Positions 31,820 to 39,758 of a stretch of 64,000 nucleotides of DNA are shown one piece after another; position 1 is the stretch's first letter; the number at the start of each line of letters is the position of its first letter. Position numbers and translations under genes: made by a program. Source of the DNA: Mycobacterium sp. PO1 (GTDB lineage Bacteria > Actinomycetota > Actinomycetes > Mycobacteriales > Mycobacteriaceae); contig NZ_BLTG01000027.1 of the NCBI RefSeq assembly GCF_017312405.1, positions 199 to 64,198 of the forward strand, given 5' to 3'. The notes beneath the pieces were generated by a model. It searched no databases. It saw only the letters and a program-made list of their open reading frames with translations, and was not told the origin of the DNA.

Positions 31820-32299
31820 ATGAGCGACCACCCCCACCCGCTGACTCCCGACGAGTTCCGCGACATCTACAGCAAAGTCCCGCGACTGACTGTCGAAGTC
31901 GTGCTCCGGTCACCGGCGGGGGTGCTGCTCACGCTGCGAGACATCGAGCCGTGCCGCGGACTGTGGCATCTACCAGGCGGAACGGTTCGGTACGGAGAAA
32001 AGTTGCTCGACGCCGTGCGTCGCGTGGCGGCCAGAGAGCTGGGCATCGAGGTGGTCGCCGCCCGCCCGTTGGGCTACATCGAGTACCCGAGCCATCACGA
32101 GAACGGCCTCGACTCGCCGGTGGGCATCGCGTTCGAGGTCGTCGACTACACCGGGGTCATCCACCCCAACGCCGAAGCCGCCGACACGCGATGGTTCGCC
32201 GGGATGCCGGCGGCCATGCATCGCGAGCAGGCCGACTTCCTGCGCTCGCACTCCGATGGCGCGTTCCACCGCCCCATCGCCTCTCAGCCGCGCCCGTGA
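31820..32299 (+). CDS. NUDIX hydrolase, GDP-mannose mannosyl hydrolase-like
   Basis: A 159-residue NUDIX protein. The box reads GTVRYGEKLLDAVRR followed by VAARELGI: the first Gly, the Glu after five residues and the Arg fit, but the usual RE and EE pairs are RV and RE. GDP-mannose mannosyl hydrolases (NudD) share this altered box (R-L-T-x-A-E-L-G), and the N-terminal stretch DIYSKVPRLTVEVVL also resembles that family, so hydrolysis of a GDP-sugar is the best guess. It stands alone, divergent from glnA2 and convergent with the CaeA paralogue, stop codons almost touching. Confidence 0.78.
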   Translation: MSDHPHPLTPDEFRDIYSKVPRLTVEVVLRSPAGVLLTLRDIEPCRGLWHLPGGTVRYGEKLLDAVRRVAARELGIEVVAARPLGYIEYPSHHENGLDSPVGIAFEVVDYTGVIHPNAEAADTRWFAGMPAAMHREQADFLRSHSDGAFHRPIASQPRP

Positions 32300-32300
32300 G

Positions 32301-33791
32301 CTAACACTGCAGATTGGGCGGGGGCAGCACCGAGTCGACGAGGAAGTCGACGATCGCGGTGTCCACGCACGCGTCCCCGTTGAACACCACGGTGTGCTGG
32401 GCGCCGTCGAAACTGATCAGCGACGCCCCCATCTGGCGGGCCAGCGCGACACCGGATTCGTACGGTGTCGCCGGGTCCCCGGTGGTGGAGACCACGACCA
32501 CCTTGCCCGGCCCCGGGGAGGTCGCCGGGTGGGCCGCCGTCGTGGCGGGCACCGGCCACAACGCGCATTCGTCGCGCGGGGCGAAGCCGGTGAACGACCC
32601 GTAGGCGCTGAACGGGGCGACCTGCCGGATGCGGCGGTCCGCCTCGGCCCACACCGCGGGGTCGGTCGGGTACACGGCGTCGACGCAGCGGATGGCGGTG
32701 AAGGCGTCCTGGCGGTTCTGATAGTGCCCGGACTTGTCACGGCGCTGGTAGTCGTCGGCGAGCAACAGCAGGTCGACGGGATCGGTGCCGCGCTGCAGGC
32801 CCAGCAATCCGCTGGTCAGGTAGGTCCAGTACCGGGGCGAGTACAGCGCGCTCGCGGTGCCGGTGATGGCGTCCTGGTAACCCAGCGGTCTCGGGTCCGA
32901 CGTCGCGGCGGGATTCGCCACCAGCGGGTCCACCAATTGCCGGAATCGGGTGACGAACTGGGCGGGGTCGCTGCCCAGCGGGCAGCCCTCGGACAGGGCG
33001 CAGTCCGCGGCGTATTTGTCGAAGGCGCGCTGGAAACCAGCCATCTGGTTGATGCTCTTGGTGATCGGATCCAGGCTGGGATCGATGGCGCCGTCGAGCA
33101 CCATGGCTCGCACCCGGTCGGGGTACTGCTCGGCGTACGCGGCGCCGAGCTGGGTGCCGTAGGAGAAGCCGAGATAGTTGATCTGCTCCTCGCCCAGCGC
33201 GGCGCGCACCACGTCCATGTCCCGGACGCCGGCCGCAGTGCCGATGTTGGCCAGGAAATCCGCCCCCATCCGGTTGAGGCACTGCGAGGCGAACTCCCGG
33301 TTGAGTTCTTCGATGTGGGCCACCCCGGCCGGGCTGTAGTCGACCATCGGTTCGGCGCGATCGGCGTCGAACTCGGCGTCGGTGCGGCACCGCAGTTCAG
33401 GGGTCGAGTGTCCGACTCCGCGCGGGTCGATGCCGACGAGATCGAAACCGGTGGTGATCGGGCTCCCGGCCAACGCCGCCGCCATTCCGGCCACCGTGTC
33501 GACAGCCGAGGCTCCCGGGCCGCCGGGGTTGACGATCAGCATGCCGATCTTGGGGCCGCTGGCCGGCACCCTGATCACCGCCAACTGGACTTGCGGCCCT
33601 TCAGGATTCGCGTAATCGACCGGGACGGCGACAGTGCCGCACTCGGCGGTGGGCACTGGGGTGGCGTCGCCGATCCACGGTGAACACGACGTCCAGACGG
33701 GCTGCGGCGCCGCCAGCGCCTGGGGGCTCAGCGCCGCCGACACCAGCACGCACGCCATCAACAGCCAACCCACCCGCCACATGGCAGCCAT
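32301..33791 (-). CDS. Exported alpha/beta-hydrolase, CaeA/Hip1 paralogue
   Basis: A 496-residue serine hydrolase of the tripeptidyl aminopeptidase-like family. It has a signal peptide (hydrophobic 5-25, AxA site before residue 28), the oxyanion motif NPGGPGASA, the nucleophile elbow GFSYGTQLG, and the C-terminal TAP-like domain with DPATPYESG (Asp) and QHTVVFNGD (His). Even numbers of Cys suggest disulfides outside the cell. It is the equivalent of Rv2223c, lying after the GNAT gene and CaeA in the same direction. ATG 33791 begins the signal sequence; ATG 33782 is possible. The close similarity to the neighbour at 34.3 kb points to a tandem duplication. Confidence 0.85.
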   Translation of the reverse strand: MAAMWRVGWLLMACVLVSAALSPQALAAPQPVWTSCSPWIGDATPVPTAECGTVAVPVDYANPEGPQVQLAVIRVPASGPKIGMLIVNPGGPGASAVDTVAGMAAALAGSPITTGFDLVGIDPRGVGHSTPELRCRTDAEFDADRAEPMVDYSPAGVAHIEELNREFASQCLNRMGADFLANIGTAAGVRDMDVVRAALGEEQINYLGFSYGTQLGAAYAEQYPDRVRAMVLDGAIDPSLDPITKSINQMAGFQRAFDKYAADCALSEGCPLGSDPAQFVTRFRQLVDPLVANPAATSDPRPLGYQDAITGTASALYSPRYWTYLTSGLLGLQRGTDPVDLLLLADDYQRRDKSGHYQNRQDAFTAIRCVDAVYPTDPAVWAEADRRIRQVAPFSAYGSFTGFAPRDECALWPVPATTAAHPATSPGPGKVVVVSTTGDPATPYESGVALARQMGASLISFDGAQHTVVFNGDACVDTAIVDFLVDSVLPPPNLQC

Positions 33792-33847
33792 CGTGTCACG
33801 CGACCCGGACCCGGGTCTTCCCCTGGGCCCCAACAGAGACCGGGCCG

Positions 33848-34297
33848 TTATCCGGCGTCGAGCTCGTAGGTCAGCCACGTCGACTTCTCGGCGCCCAGCG
33901 CGTCGTAAAGCCGTTGTGCGACCACGTTGTCCGGCGCGGTCTCCCACACCAGCTTCGCCACGCCGCGCTCGCGGCACAGCTGCAGGCAGGCGGTGATGAG
34001 CTCGCGGCCCGCGCCGCCACCGCGGAACCCGGGAGCGACGTAGAGATCGTTGAGCACGCCGACACGAGCGGCGTACAGCGTCTGCCATGTCCAGAAGATC
34101 GTCGCGAACCCCACCGCCGTTGCATCCGCGTCGCGGGCGATCAACTGGAGTCCTTCCTGTGGCTGAGCGATCAGCGACCGCGACATCGCCGCGAGCTGCT
34201 CATCGGCCGGGTCCACCCGATAGAAGTCGCAGTAGCCGCGCATCAGCGGCATCAGTTCGGGCAGATCGGCCTCGGTGACGACGCGCAGGGTCAGCAT
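33848..34297 (-). CDS. GNAT-family N-acetyltransferase
   Basis: A 149-residue GNAT acetyltransferase. Motif A is seen as VLNDLYVAPGFRGGGAGRELI (the R/Q-x-x-G-x-G/A acetyl-CoA loop is FRGGGAG), and the C-terminal half has WETAPDNVVAQRLYDALGA. Acceptor unknown. ATG 34297 overlaps the stop of caeA by seven bases, so the two are translationally coupled; it lies between the two CaeA-type hydrolase genes. No such gene separates Rv2223c and Rv2224c in M. tuberculosis as I recall, so it may be an insertion into the pair. Confidence 0.83.
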   Translation of the reverse strand: MLTLRVVTEADLPELMPLMRGYCDFYRVDPADEQLAAMSRSLIAQPQEGLQLIARDADATAVGFATIFWTWQTLYAARVGVLNDLYVAPGFRGGGAGRELITACLQLCRERGVAKLVWETAPDNVVAQRLYDALGAEKSTWLTYELDAG

Positions 34298-35823
34298 CGG
34301 GTGCCCGGCGGCGGCACCGTCAGGTCGATGAGGTACTCCGCGGAGATCTCGTCGACGCAGGAGTCGCCCTGCAGCACGACGGTGTGCTGGGTCCCCTCGT
34401 AGGTCAACAGCGTGCCGCCCAGCTGCTTGGCCAGGTCGACACCGGCCTGGTACGGAGTGGCCGGGTCGTTGGTGGTGGACACCACCAGGATCGGCGGCAG
34501 CCCGTTGACCTTGATCTCGTGCGGGGTGCTGGTCGGCGGGACCGGCCAGAAGCCGCATGTCGACATGGGCGCATAGCCGGTGAATTCGCCGTAGCTCATG
34601 AACGGCGCGGCTTCTCTGATCCGGCGGTCCTGCTCGACGATGGTCTCGCGGTCGGTGATGGCCGGCTTGTCGACACAGTTGACCGCCACCCGCGCGTCGG
34701 TCGAATTGTTGTAGCGCCCCTGCGCGTCGCGACCCATGTAGAGATCGGCCAGCGTGAGCATGGTGTCGCCGCGGCCCTCCTGCAGTTCGGTCAGGCCCTG
34801 GGTCAGGTGCCGCCACAGGCTCGGCGAGTACAGCGGAAGGATCGTCCCGACGATGGCGTCGTTGTAGCTCAACCCGCGTGGGTCGTCGGTCTCGGCCGGA
34901 TCGTCGACCAACGGCTCCACCAGGTCCTGATAGACCTCGACGGCCTTGTCCGGGTCGGTGCCCAACGGACAGTCCGGGCTCTGTGCACAGTCGGCGGCGT
35001 AGTCGTCGAACGCCTGCTGGAACGCCGCGGCCTGGCGCACATCGGCTTCCACCGGGTCGGCGTTCGGGTCGACGGCGCCGTCGAGGATCATCGCGCGCAC
35101 CCGCTCGGGGTACGCCTCGGCGTAGCCGGCCCCGATCCGGGTGCCGTAGGAGTAGCCCAGGTAGGTCAGCTTCTCGTCCCCCAGCGCCGCCCGGATCGCG
35201 TCGAGATCCTTGATCACGCTGGCGGTACCGACGTTGGCCAGGAAGTTCTTGCCCATCTTCTCGACGCAGCGGTCGACGAACTCCTTGGTCAACTTTTCGA
35301 TGTGCGCCACCCCCTCCGGGGTGTACTCCACGACGTTGTCGGCGCGCAGCCGGTCGTTGTCGGCGTCGCTGTTGCACCACAGTGCCGGCGCCGAGTTCGC
35401 GACGCCGCGGGGATCGAATCCGACGAGGTCGAACCTCTCGCGCACCGACTCGGGCAGCGTCGTGACCATCGATACGGCGGCCTTGACCCCGGACTCCCCC
35501 GGCCCGCCCGGATTGATGACCAGCGAGCCGATCTTGTCCCCGGTGGCCGGGAAACGCATCATCGCCAGCTGGATGACCTCACCGTTGGGGTCCTCGGCGT
35601 TGTCCCAGTTGACCGGCACCGACAGCAGCCCGCACTCGGCGCCGGGCGGGATGCGGGATTGGTCAGAAGGACCGACCTCGCACGGCGCCCACTCGATGGG
35701 CGAGCCCGGCCGGGGGACGGCGATACGCGCGCGGCCCTCGACCACCGTGCTGCATCCGGCAACCACAATCGCCGCGGTGGTCAGTGTCAGACCGGATCGA
35801 AGGACCCGGGTGAAGAGCCTCAT
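34291..35823 (-). CDS. caeA: CaeA/Hip1 cell-envelope serine protease/esterase
   Basis: A 510-residue exported lipoprotein of the tripeptidyl peptidase-like hydrolases, orthologous to M. tuberculosis Hip1 (CaeA), which cleaves the GroEL2 N-terminus and shapes the envelope and host response. Lipobox VAGC with Cys24; oxyanion INPGGPGESG; nucleophile Ser225 in GYSYGTR (Ser228 in M. tuberculosis); catalytic Asp and His in NDPATPYQAG and TQHTVVLQGD near the C-terminus. ATG 35823 gives a normal-length signal peptide (frame is open to 35841). First gene of a leftward trio with the GNAT gene and the paralogue. Confidence 0.9.
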   Translation of the reverse strand: MRLFTRVLRSGLTLTTAAIVVAGCSTVVEGRARIAVPRPGSPIEWAPCEVGPSDQSRIPPGAECGLLSVPVNWDNAEDPNGEVIQLAMMRFPATGDKIGSLVINPGGPGESGVKAAVSMVTTLPESVRERFDLVGFDPRGVANSAPALWCNSDADNDRLRADNVVEYTPEGVAHIEKLTKEFVDRCVEKMGKNFLANVGTASVIKDLDAIRAALGDEKLTYLGYSYGTRIGAGYAEAYPERVRAMILDGAVDPNADPVEADVRQAAAFQQAFDDYAADCAQSPDCPLGTDPDKAVEVYQDLVEPLVDDPAETDDPRGLSYNDAIVGTILPLYSPSLWRHLTQGLTELQEGRGDTMLTLADLYMGRDAQGRYNNSTDARVAVNCVDKPAITDRETIVEQDRRIREAAPFMSYGEFTGYAPMSTCGFWPVPPTSTPHEIKVNGLPPILVVSTTNDPATPYQAGVDLAKQLGGTLLTYEGTQHTVVLQGDSCVDEISAEYLIDLTVPPPGTRC

Positions 35824-35869
35824 GGCACCACATGCTGCCATGACCGGGCATCTGCCCTGGCGAAGCCGG

Positions 35870-37270
35870 TTAGCGGGTCGCGTCGAGCAACTCCTTGAGC
35901 GCGACTTCGAAGTCGTCGGCCATGTCCCACAGGTCCGGCAGCAACTCCGGGCACGACACGATCCCGACGTCGAGATTGCCCGACAGCGACATCACGGTCA
36001 TGTTCAGTCCGGAGCCGTGGAAGATCGGGCCCAGCGGATACATCGCCTTGACCTCGCAGCCCAGCAGGAACAGCGGTACCTGCGGGCCCGGAACGTTGGA
36101 GACCACCAGATTGTGCACCGGCCGAGCTCCGGAGAGGCGGCTGCTGGCATACACCCGCATCGCCGTGCCGAACACCGCCGGGGCGGCGAACTGGGTCCAA
36201 TCCTGCAGCAACGTTGCGGCGATCGCGGAACTGTGTTGCTTGGCAACCGAATTGGCTTCGGCGATGGCCATGAGCCGCTCGGCGGGATCCTCGATGCTGG
36301 TCTCCAACCGGGAGAACATCCCGGAGACCTGGTTGCGCCCGGGCCGGTCCGACTTGTCATGCACCGACACCGGCACCATGGCGACCAGGGAATTTTCCGG
36401 CAGCTCGCCACGGTCGAGCAGGAACTTGCGCAGCACCCCCGAGACCAGCGCCATCACCACGTCGTTGACCTTGACCCCGAAGTGATTCTTGACGGTCTTG
36501 ATGTCCTCGAGGTCGAGTTGCGCGAAAGCGACGTTGCGGTGTGCGGTGACGTTGGCGTTGAACGCCGACCTCGGGGCGGCGAACGGCGGCGCCATCGCCG
36601 AACCGTTGCGCGCACGCCGCACCGTGTCGATCACCGAGGACACCGTGGTCGGTACGACGTTGGCCAACTTCAACGGACGGGTGGCGAAGCGCACCGCGCC
36701 GCTGACCGCGATCTCCAGGTCGCTGCCCTGCCCACTCGCCTCGACCGGATCGGGCGGCGGGGCGTCCGGTTCGGTGGTGCACAGCTTCGACATCAGGTTG
36801 GCGCCGGTCACGCCGTCGACCGCGGCGTGGTGCACCTTCGTCATCACCGCGATGCGTCCACCGTTCTGGGCGTCGGTCCCGGCGATGTTCTCGATCACCC
36901 ACATCTCCCACAGCGGACGGGTGCGGTCCAGCGGCAGCGACGCGATGTGTCCGGCGATCTCCGACAGCTCGGTGCGTCCCCCCGGAGACGGCAGCCCGAT
37001 GCGGTGCAGGTGGCGGTCGACGTCGAAGTCCTTGTCCTCCACCCACACCGGGTGATCGAGGTTGAACCGGTTGTCGGCGACCTTTTCCCGGAACTCGGGC
37101 ATCGCCTTGATCCGCAGCGCCAGCCCGTCGCGCAACCGGTCGAAGGTGTAGCCGCCCGGCATCGTCGAGGTGTCCAGTTCCAGGATCGAACACACATGCA
37201 GCGGCTGCACGGCGGTTTCGAGATACAGGAAGCTGGCGTCGAGTCCGCTCAGCCGCTGGAGTCCAGGCAT
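35870..37270 (-). CDS. Wax ester synthase/diacylglycerol acyltransferase (WS/DGAT)
   Basis: A 466-residue member of the mycobacterial Tgs/WS-DGAT family, which use acyl-CoA to make triacylglycerol or wax esters for storage. The catalytic HHxxxDG is intact as HHAAVDG (residues 147-153), and the second conserved block VSNVPGP is present. Start MPGLQRLSGLDASFLYLE is typical; ATG 37270 lies seven bases after TACGAT. It sits between caeA and panB, a position where M. tuberculosis has no acyltransferase, so placement is species-specific. Which acceptor is used cannot be told. Confidence 0.9.
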   Translation of the reverse strand: MPGLQRLSGLDASFLYLETAVQPLHVCSILELDTSTMPGGYTFDRLRDGLALRIKAMPEFREKVADNRFNLDHPVWVEDKDFDVDRHLHRIGLPSPGGRTELSEIAGHIASLPLDRTRPLWEMWVIENIAGTDAQNGGRIAVMTKVHHAAVDGVTGANLMSKLCTTEPDAPPPDPVEASGQGSDLEIAVSGAVRFATRPLKLANVVPTTVSSVIDTVRRARNGSAMAPPFAAPRSAFNANVTAHRNVAFAQLDLEDIKTVKNHFGVKVNDVVMALVSGVLRKFLLDRGELPENSLVAMVPVSVHDKSDRPGRNQVSGMFSRLETSIEDPAERLMAIAEANSVAKQHSSAIAATLLQDWTQFAAPAVFGTAMRVYASSRLSGARPVHNLVVSNVPGPQVPLFLLGCEVKAMYPLGPIFHGSGLNMTVMSLSGNLDVGIVSCPELLPDLWDMADDFEVALKELLDATR

Positions 37271-37277
37271 GTCGCCG

Positions 37278-37283
37278 ATCGTA
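37278..37283 (-). promoter_or_regulatory. -10 box of the WS/DGAT gene, leaderless
   Basis: TACGAT on the minus strand, seven bases before ATG 37270. Confidence 0.55.
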
Positions 37284-37433
37284 GGCGCGTGAACAGCGGG
37301 TGTGAGGAAATCCACTTAACGTCCCGTTCAACTTCTGGTGATGCGGTGGCAGACTGAGACAGTCAGCGAAACCCGGGGACCCCGTCTGGTGGCCTCGAGG
37401 ATTCGAAACGACCCACCCGATGAGGGGACAATG

Positions 37434-38276
37434 ATGTCTGAACAGGCCGTTTACGGTGCTGTCGCCGATTCGACGAAACCGCGCGTGAAAGTCCGCACCC
37501 ACCACCTGCACAAGTGGAAGGCGGAGGGTCACAAGTGGGCCATGCTCACCGCGTACGACTATTCCACCGCCGCCGCGTTCGACGAGGCCGAGATTCCGGT
37601 GCTGCTGGTCGGCGATTCAGCCGCCAACGTGGTCTACGGCTACGACACCACGGTTCCGATCTCCATCGATGAGTTGATCCCGCTGGTTCGCGGCGTCGTG
37701 CGGGGTGCGCCGCACGCGCTGGTGATCGCCGACCTGCCCTTCGGCAGCTACGAAGCCGGCGCCGCGCAGGCGCTCGCGACGGCGACCCGGTTCCTCAAGG
37801 AGACCGGTGCCCACGCCGTGAAGCTCGAAGGCGGCGAGCGGGTGGCCGACCAGATCGCTGCGCTCACCGCCGCCGGCATCCCGGTCATGGCCCACATCGG
37901 ATTCACCCCGCAGAGCGTCAACGGCCTGGGCGGGTTCCGGGTCCAGGGACGCGGCGACGCCGCCGAGCAGACCATCCACGACGCGATCGCGGTTCAGGAG
38001 GCCGGCGCCTTCGCCGTGGTGATGGAGATGGTTCCCGCCGAGTTGGCCACGCAGATCACCGGCAAGTTGACGATCCCGACCGTCGGCATCGGCGCAGGCC
38101 CCAACTGTGACGCCCAGGTGCTGGTGTGGCAGGACATGGCCGGCCTGACCACCGGTCGGACCGCCAAGTTCGTCAAGCGTTTCGGCGCCGTCGGCGAGGA
38201 GCTGCGCCGCGCGGCCACCCAGTACGCCGACGAGGTCGCCAGCGGGGCCTTTCCCGCCGAAGAGCACTCCTTCTGA
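37434..38276 (+). CDS. panB: 3-methyl-2-oxobutanoate hydroxymethyltransferase
   Basis: PanB adds a hydroxymethyl group from methylene-tetrahydrofolate to ketoisovalerate, the first committed step to pantothenate and CoA. The 280-residue protein has [15 protein letters not shown] (metal-binding Asp), KLEGG with the catalytic-site Glu region and [18 protein letters not shown] 37434 gives the M. tuberculosis-like start [12 protein letters not shown] 37431 directly before is also possible, and GAGGGG lies just upstream. It is divergent from the WS/DGAT gene and convergent with the methyltransferase-like gene. Its substrate is the valine keto acid also handled by IlvE in this window. Confidence 0.95.
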   Translation: MSEQAVYGAVADSTKPRVKVRTHHLHKWKAEGHKWAMLTAYDYSTAAAFDEAEIPVLLVGDSAANVVYGYDTTVPISIDELIPLVRGVVRGAPHALVIADLPFGSYEAGAAQALATATRFLKETGAHAVKLEGGERVADQIAALTAAGIPVMAHIGFTPQSVNGLGGFRVQGRGDAAEQTIHDAIAVQEAGAFAVVMEMVPAELATQITGKLTIPTVGIGAGPNCDAQVLVWQDMAGLTTGRTAKFVKRFGAVGEELRRAATQYADEVASGAFPAEEHSF

Positions 38277-38282
38277 GAATGC

Positions 38283-38912
38283 TCACTCGCGCAGCCTGAA
38301 CAGATAGGTGAACGCCGACCGCGTGTAGGCGATGCCGCGTCCACTGTTGCGAATGAGGTCCGGATCGGCGGTTTCGGGCTTCTTCGGTTGCAGGTAACTG
38401 TCGAGATCGTCGCTGTCGAGGCGGTAGGTGTCGTTGCGGTGGTGCACCGCAGCTACCAACTCGAGCGCCGGGTCCAGCGCCGCCAGGCTGGCGTCGCCGT
38501 GACTGGTGTTGGCCAGGAACAGGCCCCGTGATCTGAGGTATCGGCGGCTGTGGTTCCACACCGGACCGGCGTAGAGGGAGATGAGCAGGTCGAACTCGCC
38601 GTCGGCCAGCCCGAGGTCACCGTCGTAGTCCGCGTGCAGGAACTCGATCGTGCGCTCGCCCACGCCGCGGCTGCGCAATTCGGCGGCCGCGGTGGTGTTG
38701 TCGGCGAAGTAGCGGGCAGCCCGTCGATCGACGTCGACGTAGGTGACCGACGGGATAGCGACGGACGGCGACAGATCGAGGTAGCAGCCGAGGTAGAGGG
38801 CTCGTTCGACGGCCCAGGTTGCCGTCACGGTTTCGAACAACCCGGATCTGTCTCCGATGGATTCCTGGTAGGTCTGCCAGGTGGGTCCGACGGGCGGGCG
38901 TTGGCCAGGCAA
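38283..38912 (-). CDS. Methyltransferase-like protein, unknown function
   Basis: A 209-residue protein. The segment ERALYLGCYLDLSPS followed by VTYVDVDRRAARYF looks like strands 1 and 2 of a class I SAM-dependent methyltransferase, with an acidic residue where the ribose hydroxyls would bind, but the glycine-rich loop is poor, so SAM binding is uncertain. The only start codon available at the 5' end is TTG 38912, five bases after the stop of the PaaG-like gene, so it is very likely translated from that operon. It is convergent with panB. I do not recognise a specific family. Confidence 0.6.
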   Translation of the reverse strand: MPGQRPPVGPTWQTYQESIGDRSGLFETVTATWAVERALYLGCYLDLSPSVAIPSVTYVDVDRRAARYFADNTTAAAELRSRGVGERTIEFLHADYDGDLGLADGEFDLLISLYAGPVWNHSRRYLRSRGLFLANTSHGDASLAALDPALELVAAVHHRNDTYRLDSDDLDSYLQPKKPETADPDLIRNSGRGIAYTRSAFTYLFRLRE

Positions 38913-38917
38913 GGCGG

Positions 38918-39700
38918 TCAGCGCGTGAAGTCGGGCTTGCGCTTGGCCAGGAACGCGTCGACGCCCTCGCGGCCCTCGGTGGTTTCGGCGCGTGCCGCGA
39001 TCAGCCGGCCCTCGAGTTCCATCTGCTCTTCGAGGCCGTTGGCGAAGCTGCCCAGCAACAGCGCCTTCACTCCACCGTTGGAGCCGGCAGCGGTGGCGGC
39101 CATCTGATCGGCCAGGTCGTCGGCGCGTGCGGCCAGACCGTCGTCAGCCACGACCTCGGTGAGCAGCCCCCAGGACAGCGCCTCCTGCGCCGAGAGCGTG
39201 CGGTTGGTCAACATCAGCTGTTTGGTCCGGGCGATGCCGATGAGCCGGGGCAGGTAGTACGACGAGCTGCCGTCGGGGCTGAGCCCGACGCGGGTGTAGG
39301 CCATCGTGAACGACGCCGATTCGGCGGCGAGGACCAGGTCGCCGGTGACCGCCAGCGAGAAGCCCGCCCCCGCCGCCGTCCCGTTGACCGCGGTGATGAC
39401 CACGGCGTCCATTCGGGCGAACGTCGAGATGGCCCGGTGCAGGTTGTCGGCGACGCCTTTGAGGTGGCGCCCGCGGTGTTCCGCCGACGCGAACTCCTTG
39501 AGATCACCGCCGGCGCAGAAGAAGCGGCCCGCCCCGGTGACGACGACGACCTTGACGTCCGGCCGGTCCAGGGCCGCTGCGGCGTCGGCGAGCTCAGCGG
39601 TCAGCGCAGCGTTCATGCCGTTGGCCGCGTCCGGGCGGTTCAGCGTGATCCGGGCGACGGGACCGGACTGCTCGACGGCGATGGTCTGGTATGCACTCAC
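38918..39700 (-). CDS. Enoyl-CoA hydratase/isomerase family protein, PaaG-like
   Basis: A 260-residue crotonase. The oxyanion-hole motifs FCAGGDLKEF and NGTAAGAGFSLA are present. The first hydratase Glu (QPEI in classical enzymes) is missing (AYTR), and the second site reads GLSPDGSSSYYLPR with Asp143; that arrangement is typical of PaaG-type isomerases, so isomerisation of an enoyl- or epoxy-CoA is more likely than hydration. GTG 39700 follows TACAGT by seven bases; the open frame goes on to 39847. The methyltransferase-like gene follows at once and the FAAL precedes it by 58 bp on the same strand. Confidence 0.85.
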   Translation of the reverse strand: MSAYQTIAVEQSGPVARITLNRPDAANGMNAALTAELADAAAALDRPDVKVVVVTGAGRFFCAGGDLKEFASAEHRGRHLKGVADNLHRAISTFARMDAVVITAVNGTAAGAGFSLAVTGDLVLAAESASFTMAYTRVGLSPDGSSSYYLPRLIGIARTKQLMLTNRTLSAQEALSWGLLTEVVADDGLAARADDLADQMAATAAGSNGGVKALLLGSFANGLEEQMELEGRLIAARAETTEGREGVDAFLAKRKPDFTR

Positions 39701-39707
39701 GGCCAGA

Positions 39708-39713
39708 ACTGTA
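39708..39713 (-). promoter_or_regulatory. -10 box of the PaaG-like gene, leaderless
   Basis: TACAGT on the minus strand, seven bases before GTG 39700. Confidence 0.55.
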
Positions 39714-39758
39714 ACGGCGCGCCGCCGGATGGTGGCGGCCGCCATGGCGCAGAGCGGT

